Assembly: GCA_032433765.1 (NCBI GenBank)
Contig: JAVIAB010000025.1
Span: 32,652,115 to 32,716,114 of the forward strand
DNA: 64,000 nt
DNA from: Megaustenia siamemsis
Lineage: Eukaryota > Mollusca > Gastropoda > Stylommatophora > Ariophantidae
Direction: 5' to 3'
Part shown: one piece after another, positions 31,340-44,400 of the stretch
Layout: the number at the start of each line of letters is the position of its first letter
How positions within the stretch are numbered: the first letter of the stretch is position 1
Program-made: the position numbers and the translations under genes
Notes under the pieces: generated by a model
Databases searched by the model: none
The model's input: only the letters and a program-made list of their open reading frames with translations
What the model was told of the DNA's origin: nothing

Positions 31340-32130
31340 TTACCTTTAGTAATTTTAATGTAAAAGAGAGCTCTTAAAAAACATCAGAAAGAAGCAATCA
31401 ACATTTTTCGGGCACATCATGAGAAGAGGAAAGTTGGAATACTTGGTTACAACTGGCAAAATAAAAGGAAAGAGAGATCGCGGGCGACAAAGAGAGAAGA
31501 TACTGGATAGCTTGGTGTCATGGCATGGAAAACAGTCAACAACAGAACAGATACAATGCACTGTGGATAGAAGATTGTGGAGGGACATGATCACCTACGC
31601 CAACCGGTATGGCACATGATGATGATGAATTTTAATGTCATGAAAAATATACTAACATCAAAACAAATAACACCAGGACTAAAACTAAGAATAGCAAAAT
31701 GTTACATCTTCTCAATATTCCTGTATGGTGCAGAAACATGGACACTAGACAAGAAAATAGAACATAAAATTGAAGCCTTTGAAATGTGGATTTATAGAAG
31801 AATATGTGGAATTGGATGGAAAGAAAAGAAAACAAACGATAAAGTTTAACAAGAAAACTAAAAATGAAAAGAGAATTACTAAACACAATTAGAACAAGAC
31901 AAATGAAATGTTGGGGGCATGTTAAAAGACACAACAGCCTAATAAAAGTAATATTTGAAGGGAGATTACAAGGTAAAAAGAGCAGAGGCAGACCAAGACT
32001 AACATGGACGAGTAACATCAAAAGATGGACAAGTCAACCTATGACAATCTGCACCATCAAATCAAGAGACAGAGTGGAATGGCGCTCCATGGTAGCCAAC
32101 CTTCGATGCGGAGACGGCAGTCAATGATGA
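31340..32130 (+). pseudogene. LINE2 C-terminal copy interrupted by LINE1
   Basis: The + strand carries the LINE2 block as in 43591-44100: LTSKQITPGLKLRIAKCYIF, LYGAETWTLDKK, then after a frame break KRELLNTIRTRQMKCWGHVK, RHNSLIKV and SRGRPRLTWTSNIKRWTSQP, ending in (GATGAT)n. LINE1 (31362-31627) is inserted near its left end with an 11-bp TSD. Confidence 0.8.
31362..31627 (+). mobile_element. LINE1 fragment nested in LINE2, 11-bp TSD
   Basis: KNIRKKQSTFFGHIMRRGKL, EYLVTTGKIKGKRDRGRQRE, then VSWHGKQSTTEQI and LWRDMITYANRYGT, stop in TGATGATGATGA. The TSD aattttaatgt is at 31351-31361 and 31628-31638. Confidence 0.83.
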
Positions 32131-32735
32131 TGATGATGATGATTTTTACCTTTACTTTACCTTTATCCCCCTTATTAACTCAAGGAGTGACGATAGAGTG
32201 TTTTTTTTAAACACCAACATTGTTTGACTGTGTTGAACACACAGAATGGAGGCAAAAGTTCTAGGACAGTCGTCATGACCTAGAAGATACTGTGGACCTC
32301 ATTATGGAGTCAGGATTGCAGATCTAATTTACATAACCAGCCAGGTCTTAGACGCAGGGAGAGATGAATACGCCGGATCAAACACTTTCAGGGGACTTGG
32401 GAATTTCCACAGTCAATGTTGACATTAGTAGCATGGTGTGTTGGTTTGGACTACGTCACTCATTGTGAGACGTGTCTTTGGTATAATGCCTTGTTGAATG
32501 AGCGATGGCAATTTGATGTCAAGAACGGGCATAAATCAGTGTCCATTTTACCGTTAGATGAACCTAGGGACAGCACATGGGCGCTAAGATACAGGGGCGC
32601 TAAGATACAGGGACGTCAACCTTACATATAAGCGAGGACAAGATGGATCGTTAAATCTTTTCGGACTTTTCGACTTTTAATTGCATTTAATAATTTTTTT
32701 ATAAAATAAAAAAAAATGAATTTGATATTAATGTC
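32131..32735. other. no gene recognised
   Basis: Contains a 71-residue + frame near 32416-32631 with no recognisable family. Confidence 0.4.
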
Positions 32736-33000
32736 TTCACATATGTCTTGTATGTCTTCACGTGTGTCTTTTATGTATTCACATGTTTTTTTTATATCTT
32801 CATATGTCTTTTATGTCTGCACGTGTGTCTTTTATGTCTTCATATGTCTTTTATGTCTTCACGTGTGTCTTTTATGTCTTCACATGCATGCCTTATAATT
32901 CTTCACATACATTTTATGCCTTTTATGTCTTCACATATGTCTTTTACGTCTTCACATGCCTTTTATGTCTTCACATGTCTTTTATGTCTTGATATATGGT
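32736..33000. repeat. degenerate 20-22-bp repeat (TTTTATGTCTTCACATG type)
   Basis: About 12 diverged units alternate TATGTCTTCACATGTG and TCTTTTATGTC. The open frames rich in Phe/Cys/Val are by-products. Confidence 0.85.
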
Positions 33001-33320
33001 TGAATTCAGGGTTAATATTGATCTTTTCAACTGCTGGATACTGATATGATCACTTCTCTCATGGTCGTTTTTACAAATACAAAATTTGCAGTCTGGTATT
33101 AAAATTAACACTGACAGATTTATGTCCTGCAGTCTCAATTCTTTTCTCATTCCTCTATTTTCTTTCCAAATTTTCACATACCTTCCATATTTTTTTACAG
33201 GCAAATCTGTGTATGAGACCAAAACAAGTCTTATAAAATGGAGAATAAATCCTGACATGTCCATTATTTCACACTCAGATCTTAGTATATGTCTGGTTCA
33301 TCTTGGTTTGTTTTGAACCT
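33001..33320. other. unassigned; 97-residue minus-strand frame
   Basis: A minus-strand frame (33264-32971) has no recognised domain. It ends inside the neighbouring repeat. Probably not a gene. Confidence 0.35.
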
Positions 33321-33324
33321 TCTT

Positions 33325-36300
33325 CTTGGCTGGATACAATCAGTTCAGTCTCTGGCTACATCTTCTTGGCTGACACAATCAGTTCAGTCTCTGGCTACAT
33401 CTTCTTGGCTGACACAATCAGTTCAGTCTCTGACTACATCTTCCTGGCTGGACACAATCACTTCAGTCTCTGACTACATCTTCCTGGCTGGACACAATCA
33501 CTTCAGTCTCTGTCTACATCTTCTTGGCTGGACACAATCAGTTCAGTCTCTGACTACATCTTCTTGGTTGGACACAATCAGTTCAGTCTCTGACTACATC
33601 TTCTTGGCTGGACACAATCAGTTCAGTCTCTGACTACATCTTCTTGGCTGGACACAATCAATTCAGTCTCTGACTACATCTTCTTGGCTGACACAATCAG
33701 TTCAGTCTCTGGCTACATCTTCTTGGCTGACACAATCAGTTCAGTCTCTGGCTACATCTTCTTGGCTGACACAATCAGTTCAGTCTCTGGCTACATCTTC
33801 TTGGCTGGACACAATCAGCTCAGTCTCTGACTACATCTTCTTGGCTGACACAATCACTTCAGTCTCTGACTACATCTTCCTGGCTGGACACAATCACTTC
33901 AGTCTCTGTCTACATCTTCTTGGCTGGACACAATCAGCTCAGTCTCTGACTACATCTTCTTGACTGGACACAATCAGTTCAGTCTCTGTCTACATCTTCT
34001 TGGCTGGACACAATCAACTCAGTCTCTGGCTACATCTTCTTGGCTGGACACAATCACTTCAGTCTCTGTCTACATCTTCTTGGATGGACACAATCAGCTC
34101 AGTCTCTGACTACATCTTCTTGGCTGGACACAATCAGCTCAGTCTCTGACTACATCTTCTTGGCTGGACACAATCAGTTCAGTCTCTGGCTACATCTTCT
34201 TGGCTGGACACAATCAGTTCAGTCTCTGTCTACATCTTCTTGGCTGGACACAATCAGCTCAGTCTCTGGCTACATCTTCTTGGCTGGACACAATCACTTC
34301 AGTCTCTGTCTACATCTTCTTGGCTGGACACAATCAGCTCAGTCTCTGGCTACATCTTCTTGGCTGGACACAATCAGCTCAGTCTCTGACTACATCTTCT
34401 TGACTGGACACAATCAGTTCAGTCTCTGACTACATCTTCCTGGCTGGACACAATCACTTCAGTCTCTGTCTACATCTTCTTGGCTGGACACAATCAGCTC
34501 AGTCTCTGACTACATCTTCTTGGCTGACACAATCACTTCAGTCTCTGTCTACATCTTCTTGGCTGGATACAATCAGTTCAGTCTCTGACTACATCTTCTT
34601 GGCTGGACACAATCAGTTCAGTCTCTGGCTACATCTTCTTGGCTGACACAATCAGTTCAGTCTCTGACTACATCTTCTTGGCTGACACAATCACTTCAGT
34701 CTCTGTCTACATCTTCTTGGCTGGATACAATCAGTTCAGTCTCTGACTACATCTTCTTGGCTGGACACAATCAGTTCAGTCTCTGGCTACATCTTCTTGG
34801 CTGACACAATCAGTTCAGTCTCTGGCTACATCTTCTTGGTTGGACACAATCAGTTCAGTCTCTGACTACATCTTCTTGGCTGACACAATCAGTTCAGTCT
34901 CTGACTACATCTTCTTGGCTGGACACAATCAGTTCATTCTCTGACTACATCTTCTTGGCTGGACACAATCAGTTCATTCTCTGACTACATCTTCTTGGCT
35001 GATACAATCAGTTCAGTCTCTGGCTACATCTTCTTGGTTGGACACAATCAGTTCAGTCTCTGACTACATCTTCTTGGCTGGACACAATCAGTTCAATCTC
35101 TGTCTGTCTACATCTTCTTGGCTGGACACAATCAGTTCAGTCTCTGTCTACATCTTCTTGGTTGGACACAATCAGTTCAGTCTCTGTCTACATCTTCTTG
35201 ACTGGACACAATCAGTTCAGTTTCTGGCTACATCTTCTTGGCTGGACACAATCAGTTCAGTCTCTGTCTACATCTTCTTGGCTGGACACAATCAGTTCAG
35301 TCTCTGTCTACATCTTCTTGGCTGGACACAATCAGTTCAGTCTCTGTCTACATCTTCTTGACTGGACACAATCAGTTCAGTCTCTGTCTACATCTTCTTG
35401 GCTGGACACACACAATCAGTTCAGTCTCTGTCTGGCTACATCTTCTTGGCTGGACACAATCAGTTCAGTCTCTGGCTACATCTTCTTGACTGGACACAAT
35501 CAGTTCAGTCTCTGACTACATCTTCTTGGCTGGACACAATCAGTTCAGTCTCTGACTACATCTTCTTGACTGGACACAATCAGTTCAGTCTCTGACTACA
35601 TCTTCTTGGCTGGACACAATCAGTTCAGTCTCTTTCTACATCTTCTTGGCTGACAGAATCAGTTCAGTCTCTGGCTACATCTTCTTGACTGGACACAATC
35701 AGTTCAGTCTGTGACCACATCTTCTTGACTGGACACAATCAGTTCAGTCTCTGGCTACATCTTCTTGACTGGACACAATCAGTTCAGTCTGTGACCACAT
35801 CTTCTTGGCTGTCACAATCAGTTCAGTCTCTGACTACATCTTCTTGGCTGGACACAATCAGTTCAGTCTCTGACTACATCTTCTTGACTGGACACAATCA
35901 GTTCAGTCTCTTTCTACATCTTCTTGGCTGACAGAATCAGTTCAGTCTCTGACTACATCTTCTTGGCTGGACACAATCAGTTCAGTCTCTGACTACATCT
36001 TCTTGGCTGGACACAATCAGTTCAGTCTCTGACTACATCTTCTTGGCTGGACACAATCAGTTCAGTCTCTGTCTACATCTTCTTGGCTGACACAATCAGT
36101 TCAGTCTCTGACTACATCTTCTTGGTTGGACACAATCAGTTCAGTCTCTGTCTACATCTTCTTGGCTGGACACAATCAGTTCAGTCTCTGACTACATCTT
36201 CTTGGTTGGACACAATCAGTTCAGTCTCTGTCTACATCTTCTTGGCTGGACATAATCAGTTCAGTCTCTGGCTACATCTTCTTGGTTGGACACAATCAGT

Positions 36301-39300
36301 TCAGTCTCTGTCTACATCTTCTTGGCTGGACACAATCAGTTCAGTCTCTGTCTGTCTACATCTTCTTGGCTGACACAATCAGTTCAATCTCTGTCTGTCT
36401 ACATCTTCTTGGCTGGACACAATCAGTTCAGTCTCTGACTACATCTTCTTGGCTGGACACAATCAGTTCAATCTCTGACTACATCTTCTTGGCTGGACAC
36501 AATCAGTTCAGTCTCTGACTACATCTTCTTGGCTGGACACAATCAGTTCAGTCTCTGTCTGGCTACATCTTCTTGGCTGGACACAATCAGTTCAGTCTCT
36601 GTCTGTCTACATCTTCTTGGCTGACACAATCAGTTCAGTCTCTGTCTGGCTACATCTTCTTGGCTGGACACAATCAGTTCAGTCTCTGTCTGTCTACATC
36701 TTCTTGGCTGGACACAATCAGTTCAGTCTCTGACTACATCTTCTTGCTGGACACAATCAGTTCAGTCTCTGACTACATCTTCTTGGCTGACACAATCAGT
36801 TCTGTCTCTGTCTACATCTTCTTGGCTGGACACAATCAGTTCAGTCTCTGACTACATCTTCTTGGCTGGACACAATCAGTTCAGTCTCTGACTACATCTT
36901 CTTGGCTGGACACAATCAGTTCAGTCTCTGACTACATCTTCTTTACTGGACACAATCAGTTCAGTCTCTGACTACATCTTCTTGACTGGACACAATCAGT
37001 TCAGTCTCTGACTACATCTTCTTGACTGGACACAATCAGTTCAGTCTCTGACTACATCTTCTTGGCTGGACACAATCAGATCAGTCTCTTTCTACATCTT
37101 CTTGGCTGAACACAATCAGTTCAGTTTCTGACTACATCTTCTTGGCTGGACACAATCAGTTCAGTCTCTGTCTACATCTTCTTGGCTGGACACAATCAGC
37201 TCAGTCTCTGGCTACATCTTCTTGGCTGGACACAATCACTTCAGTCTCTGTCTACATCTTCTTGGCTGGACACAATCAGCTCAGTCTCTGGCTACATCTT
37301 CTTGGCTGGACACAATCAGCTCAGTCTCTGACTACATCTTCTTGACTGGACACAATCAGTTCAGTCTCTGACTACATCTTCCTGGCTGGACACAATCACT
37401 TCAGTCTCTGTCTACATCTTCTTGGCTGGACACAATCAGCTCAGTCTCTGACTACATCTTCTTGGCTGACACAATCACTTCAGTCTCTGTCTACATCTTC
37501 TTGGCTGGATACAATCAGTTCAGTCTCTGACTACATCTTCTTGGCTGGACACAATCAGTTCAGTCTCTGGCTACATCTTCTTGGCTGACACAATCAGTTC
37601 AGTCTCTGACTACATCTTCTTGGCTGACACAATCACTTCAGTCTCTGTCTACATCTTCTTGGCTGGATACAATCAGTTCAGTCTCTGACTACATCTTCTT
37701 GGCTGGACACAATCAGTTCAGTCTCTGGCTACATCTTCTTGGCTGACACAATCAGTTCAGTCTCTGGCTACATCTTCTTGGTTGGACACAATCAGTTCAG
37801 TCTCTGACTACATCTTCTTGGCTGACACAATCAGTTCAGTCTCTGACTACATCTTCTTGGCTGGACACAATCAGTTCATTCTCTGACTACATCTTCTTGG
37901 CTGGACACAATCAGTTCATTCTCTGACTACATCTTCTTGGCTGATACAATCAGTTCAGTCTCTGGCTACATCTTCTTGGTTGGACACAATCAGTTCAGTC
38001 TCTGACTACATCTTCTTGGCTGGACACAATCAGTTCAATCTCTGTCTGTCTACATCTTCTTGGCTGGACACAATCAGTTCAGTCTCTGTCTACATCTTCT
38101 TGGTTGGACACAATCAGTTCAGTCTCTGTCTACATCTTCTTGACTGGACACAATCAGTTCAGTTTCTGGCTACATCTTCTTGGCTGGACACAATCAGTTC
38201 AGTCTCTGTCTACATCTTCTTGGCTGGACACAATCAGTTCAGTCTCTGTCTACATCTTCTTGGCTGGACACAATCAGTTCAGTCTCTGTCTACATCTTCT
38301 TGACTGGACACAATCAGTTCAGTCTCTGTCTACATCTTCTTGGCTGGACACACACAATCAGTTCAGTCTCTGTCTGGCTACATCTTCTTGGCTGGACACA
38401 ATCAGTTCAGTCTCTGGCTACATCTTCTTGACTGGACACAATCAGTTCAGTCTCTGACTACATCTTCTTGGCTGGACACAATCAGTTCAGTCTCTGACTA
38501 CATCTTCTTGACTGGACACAATCAGTTCAGTCTCTGACTACATCTTCTTGGCTGGACACAATCAGTTCAGTCTCTTTCTACATCTTCTTGGCTGACAGAA
38601 TCAGTTCAGTCTCTGGCTACATCTTCTTGACTGGACACAATCAGTTCAGTCTGTGACCACATCTTCTTGACTGGACACAATCAGTTCAGTCTCTGGCTAC
38701 ATCTTCTTGACTGGACACAATCAGTTCAGTCTGTGACCACATCTTCTTGGCTGACACAATCAGTTCAGTCTCTGACTACATCTTCTTGGCTGGACACAAT
38801 CAGTTCAGTCTCTGACTACATCTTCTTGACTGGACACAATCAGTTCAGTCTCTTTCTACATCTTCTTGGCTGACAGAATCAGTTCAGTCTCTGACTACAT
38901 CTTCTTGGCTGGACACAATCAGTTCAGTCTCTGACTACATCTTCTTGGCTGGACACAATCAGTTCAGTCTCTGACTACATCTTCTTGGCTGGACACAATC
39001 AGTTCAGTCTCTGTCTACATCTTCTTGGCTGACACAATCAGTTCAGTCTCTGACTACATCTTCTTGGTTGGACACAATCAGTTCAGTCTCTGTCTACATC
39101 TTCTTGGCTGGACACAATCAGTTCAGTCTCTGACTACATCTTCTTGGTTGGACACAATCAGTTCAGTCTCTGTCTACATCTTCTTGGCTGGACATAATCA
39201 GTTCAGTCTCTGGCTACATCTTCTTGGTTGGACACAATCAGTTCAGTCTCTGTCTACATCTTCTTGGCTGGACACAATCAGTTCAGTCTCTGTCTGTCTA

Positions 39301-40650
39301 CATCTTCTTGGCTGACACAATCAGTTCAATCTCTGTCAGTCTACATCTTCTTGGCTGGACACAATCAGTTCAGTCTCTGACTACATCTTCTTGGCTGGAC
39401 ACAATCAGTTCAATCTCTGACTACATCTTCTTGGCTGGACACAATCAGTTCAGTCTCTGACTACATCTTCTTGGCTGGACACAATCAGTTCAGTCTCTGT
39501 CTGGCTACATCTTCTTGGCTGGACACAATCAGTTCAGTCTCTGTCTGTCTACATCTTCTTGGCTGACACAATCAGTTCAGTCTCTGTCTGGCTACATCTT
39601 CTTGGCTGGACACAATCAGTTCAGTCTCTGTCTGTCTACATCTTCTTGGCTGGACACAATCAGTTCAGTCTCTGACTACATCTTCTTGGCTGGACACAAT
39701 CAGTTCAGTCTCTGACTACATCTTCTTGGCTGACACAATCAGTTCTGTCTCTGTCTACATCTTCTTGGCTGGACACAATCAGTTCAGTCTCTGACTACAT
39801 CTTCTTGGCTGGACACAATCAGTTCAGTCTCTGACTACATCTTCTTGGCTGGACACAATCAGTTCAGTCTCTGACTACATCTTCTTGACTGGACACAATC
39901 AGTTCAGTCTCTGACTACATCTTCTTGACTGGACACAATCAGTTCAGTCTCTGACTACATCTTCTTGACTGGACACAATCAGTTCAGTCTCTGACTACAT
40001 CTTCTTGGCTGGACACAATCAGATCAGTCTCTTTCTACATCTTCTTGGCTGAACACAATCAGTTCAGTTTCTGACTACATTTTCCTGGCTGGACACAATC
40101 ACTTCAGTCTCTGACTACATCTTCTTGGCTGGACACAATCAGTTCAGTCTGTGACTACATCTTCTTGGCTTGACACAATCAGTTCAGTCTCTGACTACAT
40201 CTTCTTGGCTGGACACAATCAGTTCAGTCTCTGTCTACATCTTCTTGGCTGGACACAATCAGTTCAGTCTCTGACTACATCTTCTTGGCTGGACACAATC
40301 AGTTCAGTCTCTGACTACATCTTCTTGGCTGGACACAATCAGTTCAGTCTCTGTCTACATCTTCTTGGCTGGACACAATCAGTTCAATCTCTGTCTACAT
40401 CTTCTTGGCTGGACACAATCAGTTCAGTCTGTGACCACATCTTCTTGGCTGGACACAATCAGTTCAGTCTCTGTCTACATCTTCTTGGCTGGACACAATC
40501 AGTTCAATCTCTGACTACATCTTCTTGGCTGGACACAATCAGTTCAGTCTGTGACCACATCTTCTTGGCTGGACACAATCAGTTCAGTCTCTGACTACAT
40601 CTTCTTGGCTGGACACAATCAGTTCAGTCTCTGACTACATCTTCTGGTCT
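33325..40650. repeat. 40-bp satellite array, 7.3 kb, about 185 copies
   Basis: The unit is CTACATCTTCTTGGCTGGAC followed by ACAATCAGTTCAGTCTCTGA. Variants: 38-bp units with GCTGACACAATC, units with an extra CTGT, CACTTC or AGCTC for AGTTC, GACTGG for GCTGG. The long frames (GHNQFSLCLHLLGWTQSVQS) exist because most units lack stops. Confidence 0.97.
34200..40083. repeat. 2,942-bp block duplicated in tandem inside the 40-bp array
   Basis: About 34200-37141 and 37142-40083 carry the same ordered series of unit variants, offset by 2,942 bp at every landmark checked (for example the doubled CACACA at 35407 and 38349). I noticed only a handful of differences (near 35813, 36395, 36736, 36903), so the copies are almost identical. 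Confidence 0.88.
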
Positions 40651-41384
40651 ATACTACATCACAGTTGCTATTAACAAATTTTAGTTAATCCAACATTTGT
40701 ATTTGTAATGTGTTTTCACATAGTGTGATTTGTTGGCCTCAATATTTATAGTTTTAAGATGAAGGTTAGTTATGATTTGATTGCTTAGCAATTGTACAAG
40801 CAGAGCTACTTTTGCACTTCTACATACATATTTTGAAGAATAGATTCATAAAGCCACACAAATAGTCTATTATCCCTTACAAATAATACTGTAAGACTTA
40901 CAAACCCAATTTGTTAGAAAATACTTACACATTAAGGGAAACTTACAAAATGGAAATGCTTTCTTTTGCTTAATTTCAATTTCAAATAGTTTTGTGTTGC
41001 TTTTTGAAATGTTTCTCCACAACAGTTGTGTGCTGTTTGCACTAATGGAGAATTCACTGAGAGATAGTTTCAAGATAACTTCAATTTATCATCTGAAAAT
41101 AGTTCTGAGGGAAGGCAATGATAAATAAACAAATCTGTAAATAAATGATAAATAAATAAATCTATAAATGAATAATTAATAAATAAATTTATAAATAAAT
41201 GATAATCAATAAATATATAAATATATAAATAAAAGATAAATAAATATATAAAGAAATGATAAATAAATAATACAGGTAGACATTTACTCAAAATGCATTG
41301 TGAGAAATCCCACACAAAAATATAGGCATTCTGGACCAGTGTGTAAACCTGAGAGAAACTTATTAATGGTAAACAACTAATATT
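40651..41384. other. AT-rich intergenic or intronic DNA with TAAATAAA repeats
   Basis: 41120-41275 is a degenerate AAATAAATGATAAATAAAT tract. No exon found here although an upstream FHOD exon would be expected before 41951. Confidence 0.6.
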
Positions 41385-41530
41385 GGGTAATGAGATGTAG
41401 CAAGACAGGCCACGACCCTGTACAAATTGAAAGAATGCCTATCGAGGAAGTGGATTACTTTACATTTTTAGGCAGCAGTGTCGACAAAGAAGGTGGCGCA
41501 GAGAGAGACATTAAGCAGAGAAAAAAATAA
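41385..41530 (+). pseudogene. LINE5-like fragment
   Basis: The + strand gives forms of EVDYFTFLGSSVDKEGGA and ERDIK, matching QSYIYLGSIIDKEGGTENDI at 57880-57940. Confidence 0.65.
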
Positions 41531-41609
41531 AGTAAGAACAGTTTGTATCCAATGTGATCAAATATTTTTAGCAACAAAAGAAATAAAATATAAAAATAAG
41601 CACAAAATT

Positions 41610-41840
41610 AAGACTTTAATTATCATCATCATCAAGTGCCATGCCTGCTGGCATAGGTGATCATGTTTCTTCACAAACCTTCGACCTCGACAGTCATTTA
41701 TCATTTCTGTTGTTGACCTTCTGCCAAGCCATTCTCTTAAGCTGTCTGTTATTTTCTCTCTTTGCTTCCCTCTATCTCTTCGTCCCTCAATTTTTCCAGT
41801 TGTTACAATATATTCAAGTTGTTCTCTTCTCATAGACATA
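41610..41840 (-). mobile_element. LINE1 3' fragment
   Basis: Minus strand: MRREQLEYIVTTGKIEGRRD, RGKQREKITDSLREWLGRRS, TTEMINDC, then a stop near the (GATGAT)n tail, which lies at the left end (CATCATCATCAAG). Only 110 bp upstream of the GTPase-binding FHOD exon. Confidence 0.82.
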
Positions 41841-41950
41841 TATAAAGACATAAAAAAAGACGTATGTGAAGACACATCCGAGATGTATATGAAGACATAT
41901 GGTGCATCTCTAGAGAAAAATAAAGTGCCAAAACTCCTTATTGTCCTCAG

Positions 41951-42075
41951 GTAGAAGACTGCGCCCTACAGATTTATCGCTACCAGAATGGGACCCAGGG
42001 TGACCTTGGCACCTACCTTGACTTAGAGTCTTCCTTGGATGAGCAAACAGAAGATTTAGAAGGATTCTTTGAGCA
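41951..42075 (+). CDS. FHOD: FHOD-family formin, N-terminal GTPase-binding-domain exon
   Basis: The exon is 125 nt, starting after TCCTCAG and ending before GTAAGT. It encodes 41 codons plus two bases (CA). Recognisable parts are VEDCALQI and YLDLESSLDEQTEDLEGF, which match the ubiquitin-like GTPase-binding region near the start of FHOD1/FHOD3. A short insert (around YQNGTQGDLG) separates the two blocks compared with the vertebrate form. The next exon begins with A, giving CAA (Gln) across the splice, so the phases fit. The upstream exon with the initiator Met was not found in the 1.3 kb between this exon and the big 40-bp array, nor further upstream. The intron that follows carries a truncated LINE3 with an 11-bp TSD only about 60 bp after the donor. 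Confidence 0.92.
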
Positions 42076-42148
42076 GTAAGTCAGAATTCATTTACTAAAA
42101 TTTAATATTGAATCTATCCTTCTTTTCTATATATCATGAAGATTTGAT

Positions 42149-42359
42149 CAAAACACAGAAAGATCAAAACACAACACAACAAGCCTTCAGCAAACGTTGT
42201 GAGAATACCAGACCCAATGGTCAACCACGAAAAAGATGGATGTATGGAATATTAGAAGCACTAGGAAACATAGCAGCTGAGGTGAACAGAAGAGCAAAAG
42301 ACTGCAAATTATATCTCCCCTCAATGCTGAAAGGCAAATGAGAAAGGAAAGAAGAGTAA
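42149..42359 (+). mobile_element. 5'-truncated LINE3 with 11-bp TSD, in FHOD intron
   Basis: KDQNTTQQAFSKRCENTRPN, RKRWMYGILEALGNIAAEVN, RRAKDCKL and SMLKGK region. The TSD gaagatttgat is at 42138-42148 and 42360-42370. Confidence 0.83.
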
Positions 42360-42496
42360 GAAGATTTGATACTAATCTCATTAGCCAGTTTTTTGTGATA
42401 AACTATTCCTGACGAGACAAGGAAAGAAGGACAAGTGAGGTCATCAGTTTTCATTCCTTGACCCTGTTTATCTGACTAAAGATCAGGCATGTTACA

Positions 42497-43000
42497 TCTA
42501 TCTATCTATTGACCTTTCGAGCCATAACCGGCCCATAGGGCATAGACCAAGATACTCCTCTTATCTTAATTTTTTTGTTCTAGCAGTTTTCAATTCTTTT
42601 AAAGATATTTTATCAAATCTTGCCATTTGTCTCTGTTCTGTGCAAGCAGCACTATCTCATTGAGTGAGCCAATTTCTGCTGCTCTTGCCTCTCTCAGCAA
42701 TGTTCTTCTCAGTGTCTCTCTGGGTCTTCCTCTTTTCCTCTTACCTGTTGTTTCCCACATGAGGGCTTGCATTGTTATTCGGTTATTATCTCTTCTTATC
42801 ACATGTCCAACATATGACCATTGTCTTTTCCTTATTACTGAAGATATTAGTGGTTGATTGATGATTTCTCTAATTTCCTCGTTTGTTTTGAATTTGTTCC
42901 ACGCTATACCAAGTATTTTCCTTAGACATTTATTTTCAAATGCGTTCAACTTTGTTTCTATATCTCTTATTGTTTTCCAGCTTGCACACGCATTCTAACA
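42497..43000 (-). pseudogene. LINE4 C-terminus and 3' end
   Basis: Minus-strand frame: MNAFENKCLRKILGIAWNKF, REIINQPLISSVIRKRQWSY, VGHVIRRDNNRITMQALMWE, RKRGRPRETLRRTLLREARA and NRDKWQDLIKYL, then a short untranslated end with CCCTATGGGCCGG and GGCTCGAAAGG and a (GATA)n tail. The C-terminal frame is intact over 116 residues; upstream parts are missing. Confidence 0.82.
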
Positions 43001-43270
43001 TATAGTGGACATATTAAACTACATACAGAAACAATAAATAAAATGGTTTACCCATCTAAAAAGGATACGATGCAATTCCTTAACTTACAAAGGATATTAC
43101 AAAAAAGTAGAAGGAAGAAATGAACTCAAAGAGCAATAGGCAGTCTCAGAGTAAGATTGACCAACAACATAAAAGAGAAGTTGTGCTACAACGATGTTGT
43201 CAATTGTTGAAGCTGCCAGAAGGACGTAAGCCAGAACTTTGTATCACTCTCGACGCGTAAATGGGTAAAA
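43001..43270 (+). pseudogene. LINE C-terminal relic
   Basis: Broken frames with TQRAIGSLRVRLTN, RCCQLLKLPEGR and a SLDA end. Related to traces at 15900-15960 and 27230-27285. Confidence 0.45.
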
Positions 43271-43526
43271 GAGAAAGTGAAGAGAGTGGATATATTAATC
43301 CAATGGACTAACCACAGGTTGCGATGGAACTAACCACTATATTGATACTTTAATATTTACATTATGATGTTTACCTCTTTTTCTCTCTCTTTGGCTACAG
43401 ACCAACAGAACAGTTAGTGGGCCAGTACGTCCCATGGCATCTGTAGGGCAACAACAGAGTCCTTATACTTCATGAGATCTATACTTTCCTTCACAGGGTG
43501 TCTTCACATACCTGGCTCATGGGGGC

Positions 43527-44400
43527 CTCTGTAGCCTAGTTGGGAAAACCACCCCACTAGCTACATACTGAAATAAACAAAAGAATAGGAATGGCAAAAA
43601 GTAATTTTAATGTCATGAATAGTATACTAACATCAAAACAAATAACACCAGGGCTAAAACTAAGAATAGCAAAATGTTATGTCTGCTCAACATTCCTATA
43701 TGGTGCAGAAACATGGACATTAGACCAGAAAACAGAACAGAGTATTGAAGCCATTGAGATGTGGATATATAGAAGAATAGGTAGAATTGGATGGAAGGAA
43801 AAGAAAACAAACGATGAAGTCTTAAAACAACTAAAAATTAAAAGAGAACTACTAAACACAATTCAAACAAGACAAATGCAATTTTTGGGCCAAGTTAAAA
43901 GACACAACAACCTACTAAAAGTAATCCTGGAGGGGAAAATACAAGGTAAAAGAGGCAGAGGCAGACCAAGACTAACATGGACGAGTAACATTAAAAGATG
44001 GACACATCAGCCTATGACAACCTGCACCATCAAAGCAAGCGACAGAGCAGAATGGCGCTCCATGGTAGCCAACCTTCATTGCAGAGATGGCACTCGATGA
44101 TGATGATGAGCTACAAACATTCATACAACCCATGTTTGATTCCCGCTAGGAGCAGTGTGAATTGTACTCATGGTTGGAAAAAATATCCTGCAGTCGACCC
44201 AGCCCCTGGTAGAAATGGGTACCAGGGTAGCACTCTGGGAAGATGAGAAAGAGTGCCTTGCTCATGAATTACGATGCTTGAAGACACTAGACAGGAGTCT
44301 CCAAACACCTCTAGTTAGGTGGCTGAGCACATATGAGTAAAAAACCTACGTGCTAAGATGCTGATTCAAGCCTCATACTTTGCCTTTAGCTTTATCTGAC
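43527..44400 (+). mobile_element. SINE-B split by LINE2
   Basis: The head (GGGGCCTCTGTAGCCTAGTT) is at 43527-43570 and the body continues at 44110-44400 (TTTGATTCCCGCTAGGAGC, then the second tRNA-like part GGTGGCTGAGCACATATGAG). LINE2 in between is flanked by agctaca copies (43559-43565 and 44108-44114). Confidence 0.82.
43566..44107 (+). mobile_element. LINE2, best C-terminal copy, inserted in SINE-B
   Basis: An open frame of 169 residues: LTSKQITPGLKLRIAKCYVC, LYGAETWTLDQK, MWIYRRIGRIGWKEKKTNDE, KRELLNTIQTRQMQFLGQVK, KIQGKRGRGRPRLTWTSNIK, RWTHQPMTTCTIK and RAEWRSMVANLHCRDGTR, stop in CGATGATGATGATGA. It is 5'-truncated after the reverse transcriptase. No 3' untranslated region beyond the TGA-type tail. 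Confidence 0.87.

Noticed and set aside
32971..33264. 97-residue minus-strand protein
   Set aside because: No recognisable domain, ends in a simple repeat and has no promoter or splice support.
33325..40650. Repeat protein GHNQFSLCLHLLGWTQSVQS
   Set aside because: By-product of the 40-bp satellite; frames end at frame-shifting 38-bp units.
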